Origin: Bacteroidota bacterium
GTDB lineage: Bacteria > Bacteroidota > Bacteroidia > Palsa-965
DNA length: 64,000 nucleotides
Direction of reading: 5' to 3'
NCBI GenBank assembly: GCA_020402865.1
Contig: JADBYT010000017.1
Coordinates: 1-64,000 of the forward strand
Numbering within the stretch: the first letter of the stretch is position 1; every line of letters begins with the position of its first letter. The position numbers were made by a program, and so were the translations under genes. This document shows, one piece after another, positions 27,279 through 36,460 of this stretch. The notes under the pieces were generated by a model. That model was not told the DNA's origin and ran no database searches. It saw only the letters and a list, made by a program, of their open reading frames with translations.

Positions 27279-28886
27279 CTATTTTCTGGCCAGCCAGTTT
27301 TCAAATTCGGTGAGCGATTTAGCGTTGAGGCAATGTTCGGCGGAGAGCATGCCTTTGCGGGCGGCTGCCACGCCCCACTGCACATCGCGCAGGCCGTCTG
27401 TGGCGTGTGCATCGGGGTTGATGCTGATAAGTACATTTTTTTCGAGGCAATACGGAATCCAGCGCCAGTCGATATCGAGGCGCCAGGGATGTGCATTGAG
27501 TTCGATGGCTACGCCGTTTGCAGCACAGGCGTCGATTACCATTTCGTGGTCTATCGGGTAGCCCTCGCGCGAGAGCAGGAGGCGGCCAGTGGGGTGGCCG
27601 AGAATGCGGGTGTATGGGTTTTCGATGGCTTTGAGCAGGCGGCGTGTGGCTTTTTCCTTATCCATTTTCAGGCCGCTGTGTACCGAGGCCACAATGAAAT
27701 CGAACTGTTTCAGCAGGTCATTATCGTAGTCGAGGCTGCCATCGTGCAGAATATCGGACTCAATGCCTTTGAAAATTTTAAAGCTTCCGTTGTATTGTGC
27801 ATTGAGGCTGTCTATTTCGGCAAACTGTTCAAGCACGCGTTCGGGCTTCAGGCCTTGCGCATAGAAAGCCGATTGCGAATGGTCGCAGCAGCCGTAGTAG
27901 CTGAAGCCGAGTTGCTGAGCGGCTTTTGCCATTTCGGCCAGTGTGTGTACGCCATCGCTGTAGGTGCTGTGGTTGTGCAGGTTTCCGCGCAGGTCGGCTA
28001 CGGTAATGAGCGTGGGTAGTTTGCCGGCCGCCGCCAGCGCCAGTTCGCCGCGTCCTTCGCGGAGTTCGGGGGCAATTTCGGGCAGGCTGAGCGCGGTAAA
28101 GATTTCGGCTTCAGTAGTGGCTGCGGGCGGTATGTGCAGCTGTTGCCGTTCGAGCTGCAGCAGAAAATCGGGTGCGGCAGTGGTGCGGAAAAGCACGGCT
28201 GCAAATTCTTCCGCTTTACAGATGTGCACCGTAACCGGCAGCTGAAGAGTGTTAGTGGTGAGTTCGTAATTCACGGGCGCATCGGTTTGCGCCACCAGTT
28301 CAATGCTGTCAATCACTTCCACGCAGCGGCGCACGGCACCTGTAATTTCCACGCGGGCAATGCCTGAACTGAGCAGTGTGTTTTTTACGGCTTCGGCTAC
28401 AGGCAGGGCAGAGGCGTAGTGAAATTTGCCCCTGCTGCTGAGCTTGAACTCAATGGCTTTTTTTACCTGCTCCTGTGTTTTGGCACCGAAGCCCTTGAGG
28501 TCAGTCAGCCGGTTTTCGAGGCAGGCGTACAAAAGCTCACCCGGCGATTCGGCACCGAGTTCGTGCCAGAGCTGCGCCACTTTCTTGGGGCCTATGCCTT
28601 TAATATCGAGCATTTCCACCACACCCGGCGGCGTTTTCTCAAGCAGTGCCGCAAGCTCGGCCGTAGTACCGGTGTGCTGAAGCTCCACAATTTTTGCCGC
28701 AATGCTTTTGCCGATACCTTTAATCGCCTCCAGCTCTTCAAGCGATTTTCCGCTCAGCTCCATATTGGTTTTATCAAGCGTGTAGGCAGCACTGCTCAGG
28801 GCTTTTACCTTAAACGGATTTTCGCCGTGCAGTTCCTGCAGCTGTGCGGTAAGTTTCAGGGCTTCGGCTATGGCTTCGGTGGTCAT
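27279..28886 (-). CDS. polX: PolX-family protein with PHP domain; polymerase active site altered
   Basis: The 535-residue protein has the bacterial PolX layout: an N-terminal helix-hairpin-helix DNA-binding part (about residues 1-145, with KGIGKSIA and KGIGPKKVA), a nucleotidyltransferase core (about 150-280), and a C-terminal PHP phosphoesterase (about 300-535). The PHP metal set looks whole: His304, His306, His336, Glu376, His403, His431, Asp492 and His494. In the polymerase core the normal Asp-x-Asp after the RR motif is replaced: RR at 186-187 is followed by VIDSIE, giving Ser194 and Glu196 where two aspartates are expected. The protein probably keeps the nuclease but may lack polymerase activity. 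Confidence 0.85.
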   Translation of the reverse strand: MTTEAIAEALKLTAQLQELHGENPFKVKALSSAAYTLDKTNMELSGKSLEELEAIKGIGKSIAAKIVELQHTGTTAELAALLEKTPPGVVEMLDIKGIGPKKVAQLWHELGAESPGELLYACLENRLTDLKGFGAKTQEQVKKAIEFKLSSRGKFHYASALPVAEAVKNTLLSSGIARVEITGAVRRCVEVIDSIELVAQTDAPVNYELTTNTLQLPVTVHICKAEEFAAVLFRTTAAPDFLLQLERQQLHIPPAATTEAEIFTALSLPEIAPELREGRGELALAAAGKLPTLITVADLRGNLHNHSTYSDGVHTLAEMAKAAQQLGFSYYGCCDHSQSAFYAQGLKPERVLEQFAEIDSLNAQYNGSFKIFKGIESDILHDGSLDYDNDLLKQFDFIVASVHSGLKMDKEKATRRLLKAIENPYTRILGHPTGRLLLSREGYPIDHEMVIDACAANGVAIELNAHPWRLDIDWRWIPYCLEKNVLISINPDAHATDGLRDVQWGVAAARKGMLSAEHCLNAKSLTEFENWLARK

Positions 28887-29130
28887 TTATTTTTGATTGC
28901 GATGTGTGGCAAAGATGCAGAGTTTTTGATTGACAACCGAAATTCTCACCGTTCAATACCTCTTACAGAGAATAAGTGAAAATAGCCACTTACAAAACAG
29001 GGTTATATTTTCTCCCAGCCAGTTGTATCTTTAAACAAAAAATAACCCTATGAGATAAAACAAATCACTTTTACTGTTTCTAATAGTGATTTGAGAAAGT
29101 ACGCGGGCTTTTTCAATTATTTAATCTCAA

Positions 29131-29138
29131 TACTTTCG
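29131..29138 (+). promoter_or_regulatory. Possible -7 box of the leucine-rich-repeat gene
   Basis: TACTTTCG fits TAnnTTTG loosely and lies 29 bases before the ATG at 29168. The preceding 280 bases contain no gene. They hold a 9-bp inverted repeat CAAATCACT/AGTGATTTG (29061-29069 and 29085-29093) that could be an operator or a hairpin in the leader. Confidence 0.3.
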
Positions 29139-29167
29139 GTAGCGAGAGGATGTTCAAAATTCAAACT

Positions 29168-31708
29168 ATGAAAAAAATAATATCAATAACGTGTGCATTA
29201 ATTGTTGTAAATATTTGTAAAGCACAGTATGTTCCTATCCCCGATACGGCATTCGTTAATTTTTTACAGAGTACGTTCCCACTCGCTATGGCTGGAAATA
29301 TGATGGATACCACAAGCCCATGGATAATAAATCCTGGGGCAATTTTTATTAATAATTCAAATATTAAGGATATTACAGGTATAAGATATTTTGATAATTT
29401 AACTGTATTGGATTTGAGTCGAAACGATTCTCTGCGGCGTATTTCTGAACTGCCTCCTTCTCTATTAGGGTTATATCTATACGATACGCCGATTGATTCA
29501 TTACCTGCATTACCTGCAAATCTTATAAATTTAGAATTACGGAATGCCAACATAATTAATTGGCCTGCATTTCCGCCTAATTTATCTACTTTTGTTTGTG
29601 ATACTTGTGGTCTTTCTGTTTTGCCGCCATTACCCACCACCCTTGGGATACTTCGGGTTGTTGCTAATTCATTAACATCAATTCCGTCGACATTTACATC
29701 ATTAATCGGATTGAATGTAAGTGATAATCAACTTACTAGTCTGCCTCCACTGCCACCAACTTTAACAAGTTTTATATGTTCTGATAATCAATTAACCTCT
29801 ATCCCAGCTCTTCCACCACCTGTATATGGGTTTGATTGTTCTCGTAATCCAATTAATGTACTGCCTTCATTATCGATTGCTTTACAAGGGCTTTCTTGTA
29901 GTGGATGTGGGTTAACCAGCTTGCCTGCACTGCCACCAAATGTTGTAGTGCTGGATGCTTCAAATAATTTCATACAACAGTTACCTGTATTGCCTAATGG
30001 TATTCAACATCTTCTTGTTTCTAACAATCAAATTACATCGCTCAGCTCACTTCCTCAGAGTTTAATTAAATTAGATTGCTCCAATAATTTAATTACACAG
30101 ATTGACTCTTTCCCACAAAATTTGTACTACTTGGATTGCAGTAATAATCAACTTGGTTGTTTGCCTCAGTTACCGGATCGTGTAGGTTTTGAAACAGGCC
30201 GATTGCTTCCCAATCCAGTAGTTTGTTTACCTAATTACACAAGTTGGATGGTTGGCGAACCTTCATTATTCTCAATTCCACTTTGTTTACCTATGAATGT
30301 GAATAATTGTCCAACAGTGAGTGCTATTTATGGCTCCACTATTTTAGATATAAATAATGATTGTATTGGGGATAACAATGATTCATTATTAAACGGAATT
30401 CCATTAACTCTGTACAACTCTGCTGGGACCCAGATCGCTCAAACATCGTCGTCAACAATTGGGAATTTTATTTTTACGGTACCGATTGGTGCGTATGAAC
30501 TCTCTGTTGATACAACAGGATTATCCTTTTTTAATTCATGTCCCGGCGGCTTAACCCGGAATTTATCACTTACAACATCAACGCCAATAATCCAAAACGA
30601 AAATTTTCAGCTTTTCTGTAATGGGAGTTATGATCCGGGCATAAAGACTGGAATAAGAACAGGCTTGGTATTTCCGTCTTTGAATCATGAAGTCAGGTTT
30701 GTGGCAGGTGATCTTTCTCAACTTTACGGTGCTTCGTGTGGTGCAGGAAATTCAGGTCAGATAATTATAAATTTTACTGGGGCAGTAAGTTACCAAGGTA
30801 ATATTCCAGGTTGTCTGATACCAGTAGTTTCCGGAAACTCACTCACATATAACATCTCTGATTTTGCATTTTTTGACACTCAAAATGCGATAGGACTTAT
30901 CTTTCAAACTGATCAAACCGCACAGATTGGAGATACTATTTATTTTTCAGTAATTATTTCGGGTACCGGCATAGATGCTAATCCATCCAACAACATATTT
31001 TACTTCGAATACCCGGTGGTTAATTCGTATGATCCAAATATGAAGGAGGTTTTTCCTTCTGTAGTTCAACCGGGCTATTTTGATTATTTACTATATACTG
31101 TACATTTTCAGAATAACGGAACGGCACCCGCATTAAATATTTCAGTTGTAGATGAGCTCAGTGCTATGTTGGATTCATCCACATTTGAATTTATTTCGGC
31201 CAGTCATAATTATACATGGACATTGACAGGTCGTAGATTAAGTGTTTTATTTAAAGATATTAATCTTGTAGATAGTGCTACTAATTATTCCGGATCACAA
31301 GGCTGGTTTCAGTTTAAAATTAAACCTTCGTCGGTTTTTCCCGGAGGCACAATGATCCCAAACTATTCAGCAATTTATTTCGATTTTAATCCACCAATTT
31401 ATACTAATGTGGCTGAGGTGAATTATTCACTTCCGATAGGTATTAGTAATACAGATTTTCATAAAGAATTTATATTCTTCCCTAATCCCGCATCTGATAA
31501 TATTACTGTTGTGTTTCCAGAATACATCGAACCTATTACACAAATTACGATCTCTGATTTTGCCGGCCGAATTTGTTTAACTGAGCAGGTGAATGCAACT
31601 GGTTCTGTTGTCGTTTCAACCGAGAAACTTGATCCCGGTTGTTATATCATAAATGCACATATAAATGGAATTCGCTTTTCGCAGCCAATAATTATTAGCA
31701 GAAATTGA
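29168..31708 (+). CDS. Secreted leucine-rich-repeat protein with T9SS tail
   Basis: The protein of 846 residues (start at ATG 29168) has a signal peptide ending near CKAQ (residue 19). Residues from about 45 to 330 hold roughly a dozen or more leucine-rich repeats of about 20 residues with the form LPPLPPTLTSFxCSDNQLTS, similar in outline to the short LPx-type repeats of YopM/IpaH effectors. Next come a beta-domain (about 345-450), a repeat-type domain that resembles DUF7619 (SYDPNMKEVFPSVVQPGYFDY..., about 600-760), and a T9SS type A tail beginning FFPNPASDNITV. The DNA is much richer in A+T than the neighbours. It is probably an exported adhesin or binding protein. Confidence 0.8.
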   Translation: MKKIISITCALIVVNICKAQYVPIPDTAFVNFLQSTFPLAMAGNMMDTTSPWIINPGAIFINNSNIKDITGIRYFDNLTVLDLSRNDSLRRISELPPSLLGLYLYDTPIDSLPALPANLINLELRNANIINWPAFPPNLSTFVCDTCGLSVLPPLPTTLGILRVVANSLTSIPSTFTSLIGLNVSDNQLTSLPPLPPTLTSFICSDNQLTSIPALPPPVYGFDCSRNPINVLPSLSIALQGLSCSGCGLTSLPALPPNVVVLDASNNFIQQLPVLPNGIQHLLVSNNQITSLSSLPQSLIKLDCSNNLITQIDSFPQNLYYLDCSNNQLGCLPQLPDRVGFETGRLLPNPVVCLPNYTSWMVGEPSLFSIPLCLPMNVNNCPTVSAIYGSTILDINNDCIGDNNDSLLNGIPLTLYNSAGTQIAQTSSSTIGNFIFTVPIGAYELSVDTTGLSFFNSCPGGLTRNLSLTTSTPIIQNENFQLFCNGSYDPGIKTGIRTGLVFPSLNHEVRFVAGDLSQLYGASCGAGNSGQIIINFTGAVSYQGNIPGCLIPVVSGNSLTYNISDFAFFDTQNAIGLIFQTDQTAQIGDTIYFSVIISGTGIDANPSNNIFYFEYPVVNSYDPNMKEVFPSVVQPGYFDYLLYTVHFQNNGTAPALNISVVDELSAMLDSSTFEFISASHNYTWTLTGRRLSVLFKDINLVDSATNYSGSQGWFQFKIKPSSVFPGGTMIPNYSAIYFDFNPPIYTNVAEVNYSLPIGISNTDFHKEFIFFPNPASDNITVVFPEYIEPITQITISDFAGRICLTEQVNATGSVVVSTEKLDPGCYIINAHINGIRFSQPIIISRN

Positions 31709-31801
31709 TTGTAAACTAAATCTGTTAATAACTCTCCAGCTGTGAAAGCCTTGCAAATAGTGTAAAAAATATACCCCGGGTATTTTTCCCGGATAATAAA
31801 A

Positions 31802-31833
31802 TTTGCAGATCAGGAGTTTGTCATTGTACTTTG
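31802..31833 (+). promoter_or_regulatory. Possible promoter of the contractile system's leading gene pair
   Basis: TTTG at 31802-31805 and TACTTTG at 31827-31833 are 21 bases apart. This is the spacing expected for Bacteroidota -33 (TTTG) and -7 (TAnnTTTG) boxes, although the -7 copy is one base short. The ATG follows 22 bases later at 31856. Confidence 0.4.
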
Positions 31834-31855
31834 GTGCCAATCAACCCTTATACAT

Positions 31856-33127
31856 ATGCAAACCAGACTTCTTTTCTTGTTGTGCCTGTTTTTGGCGGGA
31901 ACAATTTTGCAGGCACAAAACACAACTACGCCTCCGGTTAATCCCGATTCGTTGAAGAACGCAATTCTTCAGCAGTCTGATTCTTCTGTAAATGCAAAGC
32001 TGAATCCGATTATCTCGCAACTTCAAAAAACAACGCAAAGCATCAATCGTCTTGGCAACTATATTGCCCCTGGTCTTGATGCCGGAACGTTACTTACATC
32101 CGTATGGCTGGATTCTTCAAAAAATACAGAAGTGATTGAAGTGTTTAACACAGGTTCGCGTCTGAGTCCGGCAGAAAGGAAACAGGGTGGATTACAATCG
32201 TTCGTGTCTGTCCGATTAAATCAACGTGCCGAATGGCTGCGCGACCCGAAATGGCGAAAAGATCTGTGTCTTGTCATTAACGGCATGCCCCTGCCCGAAG
32301 TGCGTCCGCTGTTCTTCAACAACGATTCAATTTTTACGTTTTATCTTGAACGAGGTGATTCATCCACCAACCAGATAGCCTGGGATATCATCCAGCAAAT
32401 TATTGATTACAAAATTACCCGTGATGTAAAACTTAGTATCGGTACACCGGTGCTTCCGGCGCTTCCTGTTCGGAATACCGACAGTACCGGCTTTACGTTT
32501 ATCATCATTTACAAAATCGGATTGATCGCCTTTGGTATAGTGGCAGTAGCGATGATTGTTCTTTTGTTCCGCTTCCGTAAATCGCAGTTGTTCCGCACCT
32601 CTGCGGTTGACGAGACTGGCAAACTCACCGAAGGCATGTACAGTCTGGCCAAAGTGCAGCTGGCATTCTGGACTGTGATCATTATTCTTTGCGAAACCTA
32701 TATCTGGTGCATCACCGGTGCATTGCCCGATTTGAGTGCATCTTCCCTTGTACTTCTGGGTATCAGCGTAGGCACCACTGCACTTTCCAATGCAGTAGGT
32801 TATGCGAATGAGTTGAAGCCTCAGCCAACCACCGGAAGTTTCTGGCGGGATATTATTACTGATTCTGCCGGTGTGCCTTCCATCCACCGCATGCAGATGG
32901 TAATCTGGACTATTCTCATCGGGTTTTATTTTGTGCGCGAGTCGTGGCTGCATTTCTCCATGCCCAATGTGAGCGAAAATATGCTTATTCTCATGGGCAT
33001 CAGTTCCGGTACTTATGTAGCCTTCAAAACGCAGGAACCCAAAGGAAAAGCCACACCTGCCAATCCGGCTGCACCGGCCAATCCGCAGGATGTGAATGTA
33101 AATGACGACGAACCGGCCGCAGGCTGA
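31856..33127 (+). CDS. Exported membrane protein at the start of the injection locus, function unknown
   Basis: The 423-residue protein has a signal peptide (cleavage near LQAQ, residue 21), a periplasmic region up to about residue 210, then about five membrane segments (around 218-240, 270-288, 294-315, 350-366 and 374-392), and a Pro/Ala-rich end. It has no motif that I recognise. The amidase gene follows after 16 bases and both end at the terminator at 33969, so they form one unit in front of the structural operon. A membrane protein in this place could anchor, release or assemble the particle, but that is inferred from position only. Confidence 0.62.
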   Translation: MQTRLLFLLCLFLAGTILQAQNTTTPPVNPDSLKNAILQQSDSSVNAKLNPIISQLQKTTQSINRLGNYIAPGLDAGTLLTSVWLDSSKNTEVIEVFNTGSRLSPAERKQGGLQSFVSVRLNQRAEWLRDPKWRKDLCLVINGMPLPEVRPLFFNNDSIFTFYLERGDSSTNQIAWDIIQQIIDYKITRDVKLSIGTPVLPALPVRNTDSTGFTFIIIYKIGLIAFGIVAVAMIVLLFRFRKSQLFRTSAVDETGKLTEGMYSLAKVQLAFWTVIIILCETYIWCITGALPDLSASSLVLLGISVGTTALSNAVGYANELKPQPTTGSFWRDIITDSAGVPSIHRMQMVIWTILIGFYFVRESWLHFSMPNVSENMLILMGISSGTYVAFKTQEPKGKATPANPAAPANPQDVNVNDDEPAAG

Positions 33128-33143
33128 TAAAACCCCGTAAGCA

Positions 33144-33950
33144 ATGAGCACTTCATTCACACAAAAATATCCCATTATTGCCCGCTACATTGATGCGCCC
33201 AGCAAACGCCGCTCAGGCCGACTGATCAACAAAGTGGTATTCATTGTAGCGCACGATACGGGCAACCCACGCTCCACTGCCGCGCAGAATGTGCGGTACT
33301 ATCAAAACTCCAAAAACGACATGAGTGCTTCGGCGCACATATTTGTCGATGACAAGGAGATTATTGAATGCGTGCCTGCACTCACAGGCACGCCGGAAAA
33401 AGCCTGGCACGTACACTATAATGTAACAACCGATAATCAGCTCTATGGTGTAAATGCCAATGATTCGGCTATTGGTGTGGAGTATTGTTATGGCGGCACA
33501 ATAAATGCCGATGAGGCTTACAACCGCTACGTGTGGGTGCTGGCCTACATTTGCTGGAAGTTTAATCTTGATCCGTCAAAATGCATCACCGGACATTTCT
33601 TTCTTGACCCGAAACGCAAAACCGATCCGGTGAGCGGACTCGCTCAAAGCCGCCGTACCTATGAACAGCTGCTGCGCGATGTGGTGGAAGAGTACAAGGA
33701 ATGTACCGGTGCTGAGCTTCCCGCCCCCGAGCCTGTAAGCCAATGGCCCGTTTCACTTAAAGCCACCGTAAAACTCAATATCCGGAAAGACAAACCGGGA
33801 ACACGTTCGCCCATTGTGCAAACTGTAGCCGCAGGCACGCTCCTCACTGCCACCGCCGAAGTAACCGGCGATTCCATTAACAATAACAACAAATGGTATG
33901 TGGATGCAAAAGGGAACTTTTTCTGGAGCGGCGGAGTAGTGAAGGTGTAA
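33144..33950 (+). CDS. N-acetylmuramoyl-L-alanine amidase with SH3 domain
   Basis: The 268-residue zinc amidase of the AmpD/PGRP type (Amidase_2) cuts the bond between MurNAc and L-alanine in peptidoglycan. The likely zinc ligands are His37 (VAHDTG), His151 (TGHFF) and Asp161 (RKTDP, ten residues after His151), as in AmpD. Lys159 and Glu113 also fit active-site positions. A bacterial SH3-like domain (about residues 205-268) suggests binding to the cell wall. No signal peptide is seen. In phage-like loci such enzymes open the cell wall for particle release or serve on the particle. It has two neighbours on the same strand and ends at a terminator. Confidence 0.88.
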   Translation: MSTSFTQKYPIIARYIDAPSKRRSGRLINKVVFIVAHDTGNPRSTAAQNVRYYQNSKNDMSASAHIFVDDKEIIECVPALTGTPEKAWHVHYNVTTDNQLYGVNANDSAIGVEYCYGGTINADEAYNRYVWVLAYICWKFNLDPSKCITGHFFLDPKRKTDPVSGLAQSRRTYEQLLRDVVEEYKECTGAELPAPEPVSQWPVSLKATVKLNIRKDKPGTRSPIVQTVAAGTLLTATAEVTGDSINNNNKWYVDAKGNFFWSGGVVKV

Positions 33951-33968
33951 ATTACGATAATGAAGAAT

Positions 33969-33998
33969 AAAAAAGCGACCTTTTGGGGTCGCTTTTTT
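33969..33998 (+). terminator. Intrinsic terminator between the amidase pair and the structural operon
   Basis: A perfect 12-bp stem pairs AAAAAAGCGACC (33969-33980) with GGTCGCTTTTTT (33987-33998) around the loop TTTTGG and ends in a T run. It separates the two accessory genes from the structural operon. Confidence 0.9.
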
Positions 33999-34162
33999 AT
34001 TTAATATATATATGGTATATTTTTGGTTATCGTTGATAACAATATAAATATTAAATAGAACATAATTTTCGGTTGCAGTCGTTTGAAAACGCATAAATTC
34101 TTACTTTTTGTTAATTTGGAAAAAAGCGTAAACAAATAACTACGGTATCAACGAATTTATTA

Positions 34163-34254
34163 TCTGTAAATTTTTGCCGTTTTTAAAATACTTAAAATGC
34201 TTATAATGAGCAAAAAGACGTTTTTAAAAGTGCCAAAAGGTCTGTAAATTTTTG
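34163..34254 (+). promoter_or_regulatory. Upstream region with a 14-base direct repeat
   Basis: The 387 bases between the terminator and the first structural gene are A+T-rich and hold no gene. TCTGTAAATTTTTG occurs at 34163-34176 and again at 34241-34254, that is 78 bases apart. This pair may be a regulator-binding site for the operon. No clean -33/-7 pair was found nearby. Confidence 0.4.
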
Positions 34255-34385
34255 AGAAAATTCCTCTTGACTTTCGCTTTTCCCGAAGCCAAATTTGCAT
34301 TGTCAGTATGTACTGAGTAACCCCGGCTTCCAACTTTGTTTTTTTGATAGCCGATATTAAGTATCAAGTAAAAAGCAATTTCGTC

Positions 34386-35822
34386 ATGCCCCTTTTATCA
34401 AAAGACCTCTTAAAAACCTTCTTCGAATCGGGCGATCGTCCTACTTCGGCGCAGTTTGCAAGTTTAATTGATTCGATGATGCACCTGTATGACGACAGGC
34501 ATCGGATTGGTTTGCGTGTGTATGATGCAACGCGCTCATACATTCCAGGTGATACGACTTTATTCGACAATAGTTTGTTTGTGTGTACCACAGAAACCAC
34601 CGGCAATTTTCAGCCAGCTCACTGGCAGCCGGTAATGTCGGCCGGAGCGGTAACATACATGGGTACGTGGAATGCGCAAACAAACACGCCTTCGCTCACA
34701 AGCAATACCGGTGTAAAAGGCCAGTATTATGTGGTTACGGTTTCGGGCAGCACTTCCATAAACGGCATCAGCGACTGGCAGGTGGGCGACTGGATTATTT
34801 ACAACGGTAGTCAGTGGCAGAAGGTTGATAACACTGATTCGGGGGCATCGCTCACTGCGGCGCAGGTAGTTTTTACGCCTACGGGTGTAATTACCGAAAC
34901 CAATGTGCAGGCTGCACTTGCACAATTACTGACGTGGACAACCACACAGCTTGCCGGCAAAACGGATGCATTTTCGGGCACTACAGGCAATGTGGTTTCG
35001 TTTGATGTTCAGCAGCGGCCGGTTGACAGCGGTTTGAGCTTAAACCTTGTTCCGCGTTTGAGCGGAGGCACAGCCACCAGTGGTAATTTCATTTCAGGCA
35101 TGGGTGGTAATCAGGTGCAGGATTCGGGTGTAAACGCTGGCAGTTTTATGCTGTCATCTGCTACCGCTTCTGATATTCCGGCCACTGCAATGTCTCCGTT
35201 ATCGGCAACCAATGTGCAGGGGTTGTTTGATGAAGTAGGAGGTTTGCTCTTGCCTAAAGTGACCGGAGCAGTGAGCGGTAATATTCCGCTTCTCACTTCC
35301 GTCGGCACTTTATCTGACTCAGGAAAAAAGCCGGCAGATTACATCGCTTTCAACAATACCACAGCGTTTACACCTTCTGCCGATTTTCATCCGGCTACAA
35401 AAAGGTATGTGGACGAAAAGGCGAGGAACAGAGTGATGATTCCATTTATGACCACCGGCGCAGGCACATCGGTTACCACTACAAGCTGGGCGCGTTTCGG
35501 TGTGTTTGTTCTTGGCGATCATGCGGATATGTATCCGGAGGCAACCTCTGTGGGAATTCGTGTACGATTTGCCTATCGCTTAGCGGCCTCTACTACCGGC
35601 GATTTTGCACTTTCACTTGATACCGCAGTTACGCCCGCCACGTTTGTTTCGCAAACGCTTACATCGCTGAGTGTAGTTACTCCCGTAACCCGGACCAATC
35701 TCACCGAAGAGTTTGTAATCAGCAATAATGCCAATACACTTATTTCCATAATTGGCCGCAAACCCACAGGTACAGGCACGCTGGCAATTCACGGAGCCAC
35801 ACTTTTTCTACGATTCTTTTAA
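34386..35822 (+). CDS. Tail-fibre-like protein of the injection system
   Basis: The protein of 478 residues (ATG 34386 preferred over the earlier in-frame one at 34344) begins with LKTFFESGDRPTSAQFASLI (residues 9-28), a segment also found in modified form in the protein at 48842. Residues about 80-150 (YMGTWNAQ, KGQYYVVTVSG, WQVGDWIIYNG) are of a kind common in phage tail-fibre and receptor-binding proteins. The rest is beta-rich and Thr/Ser-rich, with a trimeric-fibre look. It heads the operon. A role in target recognition or as a tail surface protein is likely. Confidence 0.68.
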   Translation: MPLLSKDLLKTFFESGDRPTSAQFASLIDSMMHLYDDRHRIGLRVYDATRSYIPGDTTLFDNSLFVCTTETTGNFQPAHWQPVMSAGAVTYMGTWNAQTNTPSLTSNTGVKGQYYVVTVSGSTSINGISDWQVGDWIIYNGSQWQKVDNTDSGASLTAAQVVFTPTGVITETNVQAALAQLLTWTTTQLAGKTDAFSGTTGNVVSFDVQQRPVDSGLSLNLVPRLSGGTATSGNFISGMGGNQVQDSGVNAGSFMLSSATASDIPATAMSPLSATNVQGLFDEVGGLLLPKVTGAVSGNIPLLTSVGTLSDSGKKPADYIAFNNTTAFTPSADFHPATKRYVDEKARNRVMIPFMTTGAGTSVTTTSWARFGVFVLGDHADMYPEATSVGIRVRFAYRLAASTTGDFALSLDTAVTPATFVSQTLTSLSVVTPVTRTNLTEEFVISNNANTLISIIGRKPTGTGTLAIHGATLFLRFF

Positions 35823-35849
35823 GCAATAAATGATAATTCAGTTTTTGAG

Positions 35850-36458
35850 ATGATTAATCAAGCCATGAAATTTCTTACGGATGAGTTGAACGACTACCTC
35901 GGCGTACAGGCCACCACGTTGTCGCAACCTCCTCAGATAAAACTTTCGAACGTAGCCGATGCCGACGGGAAGGTGGTAATTCCGTCTAACACGCTGGGTA
36001 TTTCACTGATCAACGTAGAAGAAGAACGTGTAATGAAAGACCAGCGTACATCGGGCCGGGCGCTTAACGGCGATGTAGAGTATTTCAATCCTGAGCTGCG
36101 TTTGAATTTGTATGTACTTATTTCGGCCAATTTCATCGGATCGAGCGGAGGCAGCAATACCGTGGCGCCGGAATATGAAGAAGGGCTGAAACAGCTTTCG
36201 TATGTAATCGGCTTTTTTCAGGGGCGCAATGTATTTACTACTGATAATTCGCCCACGCTGGATGCATCGGTAAAAAAACTGATTGTGGAGTTGTATTCGT
36301 TCAGTTTCGAGCAGCAATATAATTTCTGGTCGGTGGTGGGTGCCAAGTATATGCCTTCGGTGCTTTACCGGGTGCGTATGCTTACTTATCAGGAAAAACG
36401 TGTGAATGGCGTGCAAACGCCTATCGGAACCATTGATCTATCTCTTAATCAGCGTTAG
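35850..36458 (+). CDS. DUF4255 cap protein (Pvc16 type)
   Basis: The 202-residue protein shows the DUF4255 pattern: an N-terminal helix MKFLTDELNDYL, ISLINVEEERVMKDQRTSGR (residues about 50-69), PELRLNLYVLISANF, and YEEGLKQLSYVIGFFQGRNVFT. In PVC and AFP-type particles this protein (Pvc16/Afp16) closes the end of the tube/sheath and fixes its length. Its place just before the sheath genes is common in Bacteroidota loci. Confidence 0.87.
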   Translation: MINQAMKFLTDELNDYLGVQATTLSQPPQIKLSNVADADGKVVIPSNTLGISLINVEEERVMKDQRTSGRALNGDVEYFNPELRLNLYVLISANFIGSSGGSNTVAPEYEEGLKQLSYVIGFFQGRNVFTTDNSPTLDASVKKLIVELYSFSFEQQYNFWSVVGAKYMPSVLYRVRMLTYQEKRVNGVQTPIGTIDLSLNQR

Positions 36459-36460
36459 TT

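Noticed and set aside
31776..31792. CCGGG/CCCGG hairpin as terminator of the leucine-rich-repeat gene
   Set aside because: Five-base stem with the T run in the loop rather than after it; too weak to call.
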